A stretch of 17,845 bases of DNA from Bacteroidales bacterium UBA2800 (GTDB lineage Bacteria > Bacteroidota > Bacteroidia > Bacteroidales > Paludibacteraceae), in the NCBI GenBank assembly GCA_002351925.1, contig DEHM01000007.1:10894-28738 (forward strand). The letters run 5' to 3'. Both the position numbers and the translations under genes were made by a program. This document shows positions 15,901 through 17,845 of this stretch, one piece after another. Position 1 is the stretch's first letter. Every line of letters starts with the position of its first letter. A model generated the notes under the pieces. It searched no databases. It was not told the DNA's origin and was given only the letters and a program-made list of their open reading frames with translations.

Positions 15901-17469
15901 ATGACGGCAGACGAGTTCGCAGTTGACGGCCGGGTCCTGCTCGTGGGTGTCCACCAGTCCGTTGAACGCCATCTTCAGGTGCTGGTCGTCTATTGCCAGC
16001 CGGCCCTCATAACGCTTGGGCGCATAGCTGCCGTCCAGCGTCAGGTCGTTGTAGGTATAGCCGTCGTAGGTCAGCTCTCTCACGCCGCCCTGTATGGCGC
16101 CTTGCAGTCCTTCGCCCTGCGCCGTCAGGTCCACCGTCACGGTAGTCAGCTCCGGCATGTTCAGCATCTTACCAATGCGGAAGCCGCGGGCCACTACGCG
16201 TGCGTCATAATGCATGTGCTCGTAGAGCGAGTCGCTGTGGTAGCGTCCGTCGGTGGTGATGGTGCCCAGCGCCGTGCGGAACGCTCCGTGCAGCGTCAGG
16301 TCGTGCAGCCGCCCTTCTACCGTACCGCGGTAGTGCACGTCGCCCAGGCGGTGGACCGCGTCGGGTAACCGCACCGGACGGTTGTTGAGCTGCGAGAGGA
16401 AGTCCTGCAACATCGGCGCATTGACATATACGTCTTGGAAATTGGCCCGCAGCCAGGGGTTGTCGATGTCAGGCAGACCCAGCAGCGTCAGGTCGCCCAG
16501 AAATATCTGACGTCCGTCGTAACGCAGTGACAGCTCTTTGGCGCGCAACGAGTCGAGGCGGCCGCTTAGCTCGCCGGTCATGCATATCTCCCGTCGCAGA
16601 TGACTCAGCCGCGGCGCTATCATCGCCAGGTCGGCGGGTTGCAGACAGGCCTCGTGGAGGTTGACGCGGAAGTCTATCTCGTGGGCCGACTTGCTCAGAT
16701 AGAGCGTGTCGCCCGTGGGGTAACGTATCTCTATGCCGCTCATGTCGGCTTGTGAATGGGGCAACTCTACGCGCAGCGTCGGCACGGCCAGCATGGTGTC
16801 GCTTATCAGCACGTGCGCCCGCAGCGTCTGTATGTCGAGCGGCGCACTCTTCTTGCCCTGTTTGTCCACCTTGAGCGCCTGACCTCTCAGCTCACGTATC
16901 TCTGCGTCCAGCGCATCTTCGGTCAGGCTGTGTAGGTCCATCCGCGCCTCGCTGACGAAGCCCCGCCACTCGTCGTAACGGATACGCAGCGAGTCGACGG
17001 CGATGTCCTCCACCGACACCAGACTCTCCATCGGATTCTTCTCGCCCGGCTCCTGGTTCTTACCGGCAAAAGCGTCGGCCAGGAACTGGTAGTTCCACTC
17101 GGTCGTGCTGTCGGTGCGCTGTACCGGATAGAGGTTTAGATAGGTGTTGCGTAGTGCCACATGGGAGAAACGTATCTCGTTGTCGCGCAGCGCCAGCGGA
17201 CGGAAATGGGCATACGCCTCGCCTACGTAGGCCAGCGTGTCGCCCTGACGGTCCTCTATGTAGATGTCGCTGATACGCAGCCGCGCGGGGAAGCGATATT
17301 CCACTTTGCCCACGTGCGCCTCGGTGCCCAGTTGACGCGCCAACTCCTGCGTCGCCAGACGCACCGCCGCCGTCTCTACCGCATCACTCATCAGCGCACC
17401 TACCAGCAAGCCGCTCACCAGCAACAAGCTGACAAGCACCACGCCTACTATGTACAACACTCGCTTCAT
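12931..17469 (-). CDS. tamB: TamB-family translocation/assembly protein
   Basis: This 1512-residue protein is a TamB/AsmA-like bridge protein of envelope biogenesis: anchored in the inner membrane by one N-terminal helix (about 5-28, VLYIVGVVLVSLLLVSGLLVGALM), with a long periplasmic beta-taco that reaches the outer membrane. The C-terminal DUF490/TamB domain covers roughly residues 1050-1512, recognisable by DIDHGTLSYTVGNMIRKVFTVGSGSTIAFSGDPGNPQLDVTAKYRVTANL, LTGPLKSPILSFSLEMP and ...GNVGYRYNDVSNQPFFGDLDVELLLTEDGQWRLKGYTH; it ends IQGVGILWKKDF. Repeated beta strands (LxLxLxGxF patterns) occupy the middle. Length is typical for Bacteroidota versions. The start follows a good promoter and a purine-rich GAGAGAGAC. 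No TamA/Omp85 gene is near in the window. In Bacteroidota TamB is thought to work with another Omp85 protein and help insert outer membrane proteins or transport lipids. Confidence 0.93.
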   Translation of the reverse strand: MKRVLYIVGVVLVSLLLVSGLLVGALMSDAVETAAVRLATQELARQLGTEAHVGKVEYRFPARLRISDIYIEDRQGDTLAYVGEAYAHFRPLALRDNEIRFSHVALRNTYLNLYPVQRTDSTTEWNYQFLADAFAGKNQEPGEKNPMESLVSVEDIAVDSLRIRYDEWRGFVSEARMDLHSLTEDALDAEIRELRGQALKVDKQGKKSAPLDIQTLRAHVLISDTMLAVPTLRVELPHSQADMSGIEIRYPTGDTLYLSKSAHEIDFRVNLHEACLQPADLAMIAPRLSHLRREICMTGELSGRLDSLRAKELSLRYDGRQIFLGDLTLLGLPDIDNPWLRANFQDVYVNAPMLQDFLSQLNNRPVRLPDAVHRLGDVHYRGTVEGRLHDLTLHGAFRTALGTITTDGRYHSDSLYEHMHYDARVVARGFRIGKMLNMPELTTVTVDLTAQGEGLQGAIQGGVRELTYDGYTYNDLTLDGSYAPKRYEGRLAIDDQHLKMAFNGLVDTHEQDPAVNCELVCRHFDSAPLGKSSLGDQLRTRFRLSVDLKGVNPDRMNGGFVIDSLFLATAKDSILMKKMAFQVRATDDYAKTFGLQSDYLTAKADGVFRYRDVVPSLVKMAHHYLPSLVDMPERLPEAMTLNVQVDGHRLRDLQRLYTAPLTLSDHPTLRASIEVPETGEPWLDARFYAPGVRAANTPLHDLTISAGTVDTLRHTRQAGSGLQLSVSAEAMQMHTVLSCLAFRDTVLTNLSLHQESELDEKLPEGWRELTPRQLQRALSDLSRRERRNALMTAQRAGSYAGDIHLVTAFNRYDNKPLVDLHIRPSTLTLRDSLYTIGESHITYTAAEQSLQVSHFSFEGGGQHILAHGVGSPRAEDTLMVDLQRIDASYVVPFILPVQTIMFNGLLTGRANIASVFSKPSIDTRIHIDSMGLNNCYFGEADVDLHIRDSLRFHADVLRPTRKVVNLDGKALFDGSGRWELDMDADSVPLAFINHWTASVLRNLDGHATGKVVVGGRKGLTYVLLRAAAQDASLTLPWTGARYTIKSDTIVMDTTAIIFPDVHLIDTEGHPVALKGSISHDQFRDFMLDLHVDANDALVFNKSGEGEMLQGKVYATGHVDVTGPDDDLVVAADMRTSTKSTFRLSLDKTASAYESTFIHFLPPKLSAEADTLAETDLDNIDIVYQTQQDTAALYKRAGRCLLALNMDVNQLLQFQLILGERNGDMIQAYGNGALRLTYDTGSGEVRLLGSYDIDHGTLSYTVGNMIRKVFTVGSGSTIAFSGDPGNPQLDVTAKYRVTANLKDLFGDDVSQVATTRTNIPVLTCLHLTGPLKSPILSFSLEMPTSDQNVQQQIRQVINTDEMLMRQVIYLLVFGRFFTPDYMNKAQYASSINSTYSLLSSTVTSQINTWLSKLTNVLTLGVAIRSDGEGSNSTQEYEAQFQLQPVDRLIINGNVGYRYNDVSNQPFFGDLDVELLLTEDGQWRLKGYTHTVDKYTLRQATTIQGVGILWKKDF

Positions 17470-17481
17470 TTGTCTCTCTCT

Positions 17482-17496
17482 GGTCTCTCTCAGACC
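17482..17496 (-). promoter_or_regulatory. small hairpin in tamB leader
   Basis: GGTCT (17482-17486) and AGACC (17492-17496) form a 5-bp stem with loop CTCTC, very near the expected 5' end of the tamB mRNA. The leader is otherwise made of GA repeats (AGAGAGAC twice). It might stabilise the transcript, but no function is established. Confidence 0.35.
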
Positions 17497-17513
17497 TTTG
17501 CGGCCGCAAAGGT
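17494..17513. repeat. perfect 20-bp palindrome at tamB promoter
   Basis: ACCTTTGCGGCCGCAAAGGT reads identically on both strands. It overlaps the -7 box (TACCTTTG on the minus strand) and the expected start of transcription. It could be a binding site for a dimeric regulator, or a hairpin at the 5' end of the RNA if initiation is upstream of its centre. Confidence 0.85.
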
Positions 17514-17537
17514 ACTACAAATATTTGGAATATACAA
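17507..17537 (-). promoter_or_regulatory. tamB promoter
   Basis: On the minus strand, TTG (17537-17535) and TACCTTTG (17514-17507) are 20 bp apart, the Bacteroidota pattern. Transcription would begin near 17501, leaving a leader of about 30 nt before the ATG at 17469. Confidence 0.7.
17512..17527. repeat. 16-bp direct repeat, copy 1
   Basis: GTACTACAAATATTTG here recurs exactly at 17649-17664. This copy lies within the tamB promoter, in the spacer next to the -7 box. It contains the 10-bp palindrome CAAATATTTG. Confidence 0.85.
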
Positions 17538-17591
17538 GGATTTGACGGTAAAAATTAAATTTATTTAAATTTTTATGGTAAAATACTTGTT

Positions 17592-17652
17592 GTTCGCTCA
17601 ACTGTGCGAACGTACCTTCGAAGGGTCCCTTTAGGGTAGGTTGTCGAAGTAC
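17592..17652. other. structured intergenic segment, no ORF
   Basis: GTTCGC (17592-17597) pairs with GCGAAC (17606-17611). GTACCTTCGA (17612-17621) pairs with TCGAAGTAC (17644-17652) with one bulged base, enclosing CCC (17627-17629) / GGG (17634-17636). It is GC-richer than the very AT-rich bases beside it. It lies between the downstream gene's terminator and the tamB promoter. It might be a small structured RNA or a relic; no promoter of its own was found. Confidence 0.3.
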
Positions 17653-17664
17653 TACAAATATTTG
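17649..17664. repeat. 16-bp direct repeat, copy 2
   Basis: This is an exact copy of 17512-17527. On the minus strand it is followed by TACTTCGA where the tamB copy has TACCTTTG, so it resembles a decayed or duplicated promoter portion. With its right neighbours it forms a longer palindrome, TACAAATATTTGTA. Confidence 0.85.
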
Positions 17665-17677
17665 TACCTACACAACA

Positions 17678-17707
17678 AAAGGACACCCATGAATAAGGGT
17701 GCCCTTT
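17678..17707 (-). terminator. intrinsic terminator of the gene at the right edge
   Basis: AAAGGACACCC (17678-17688) and GGGTGCCCTTT (17697-17707) pair around an eight-base loop with one A-C mismatch in the plus reading. In the minus-strand RNA that position becomes a G-U wobble, so the stem is complete, and it is followed by TTTTGTTGT. It lies 17 nt past the stop codon of the partial minus-strand gene. Confidence 0.8.
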
Positions 17708-17724
17708 CTTTTTGCCTGCGGCCA

Positions 17725-17845
17725 TTAACCGTTGTGGGTCTGGTCATAGGCGGCCAACTCCAAGCTCCAGAGGTAGCTCTTCATCGTCTTCTTGCCGCCC
17801 GGCTGGTCCTTCTGCTCGCGGAACGCGATCTGGTCCGAAGAGATC
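17725..17845 (-). CDS. unidentified protein, C-terminal 39 residues
   Basis: The minus-strand frame is open from the right edge to a TAA at 17725-17727 and is followed by a terminator, so it is the end of a real gene whose start lies outside the window. The visible part is hydrophilic, with a lysine/glycine-rich stretch (QKDQPGGKKTMKSY), then an aromatic/leucine helix-like stretch (LWSLELAAYDQ) and an ending THNG. Codon use is the GC-rich style of the neighbouring genes. I do not recognise the family. It is transcribed in the same direction as tamB, but a terminator and a promoter lie between, so they are separate units. Confidence 0.75.
   Translation of the reverse strand, partial: ISSDQIAFREQKDQPGGKKTMKSYLWSLELAAYDQTHNG

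Overview
The window reads as a chromosomal segment of a fairly GC-rich Bacteroidota member, most likely Bacteroidales. The supporting signs are: promoter-like boxes of the Bacteroidota type (TTG, about 20 bp, TAnnTTTG) in front of four transcription units; few Shine-Dalgarno sequences; lipoprotein versions of both the adaptor and the outer membrane factor of an RND pump; a TamB-type protein of about 1500 residues; and an RpoC with a large insertion in the trigger loop. I cannot place it to genus.

Layout. 1-1845 (+): the 3' part of rpoC. 1907-9368 (+): an efflux operon with its own promoter and a 24-bp dyad lying across the -33 box. It encodes a lipoprotein membrane-fusion protein, an HAE1-type RND permease, a TolC/NodT-type outer membrane lipoprotein and an unrecognised 522-residue membrane protein with a cytoplasmic CxxC...CxxC pair. 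It ends at a strong bidirectional terminator shared with a minus-strand tRNA-Lys(CTT) gene. 9439-9621: a compact divergent promoter region in which the tRNA-Lys and rpiB-like promoters are mirror images inside a perfect 20-bp inverted repeat. 9622-12921 (+): a tightly packed trio of RpiB-family sugar-phosphate isomerase, DASS/SLC13 anion-sodium symporter and outer membrane beta-barrel protein, with gaps of 5 and 1 nt. 12931-17469 (-): tamB, convergent with the trio with 9 nt between stop codons. 17470-17724: an intergenic region with the tamB promoter, a perfect 20-bp palindrome, a 16-bp direct repeat, potential RNA structure and a terminator. 17725-17845 (-): the last 39 codons of an unidentified gene.

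Working together: the first three efflux genes form a complete tripartite export pump across both membranes, and the fourth gene may be an accessory. The isomerase-symporter-barrel trio looks like an uptake and conversion unit for a small anionic compound, with the barrel as outer membrane entry, the symporter as inner membrane entry and the isomerase in the cytoplasm; the substrate is unknown. TamB belongs to envelope biogenesis.

No mobile element, CRISPR array, phage gene or recognisable defence system is present. The best candidates for something undescribed are the fourth efflux-operon gene, the RpiB-like protein with altered active-site positions and its transporter partners, and the mirrored tRNA/rpiB promoter pair.
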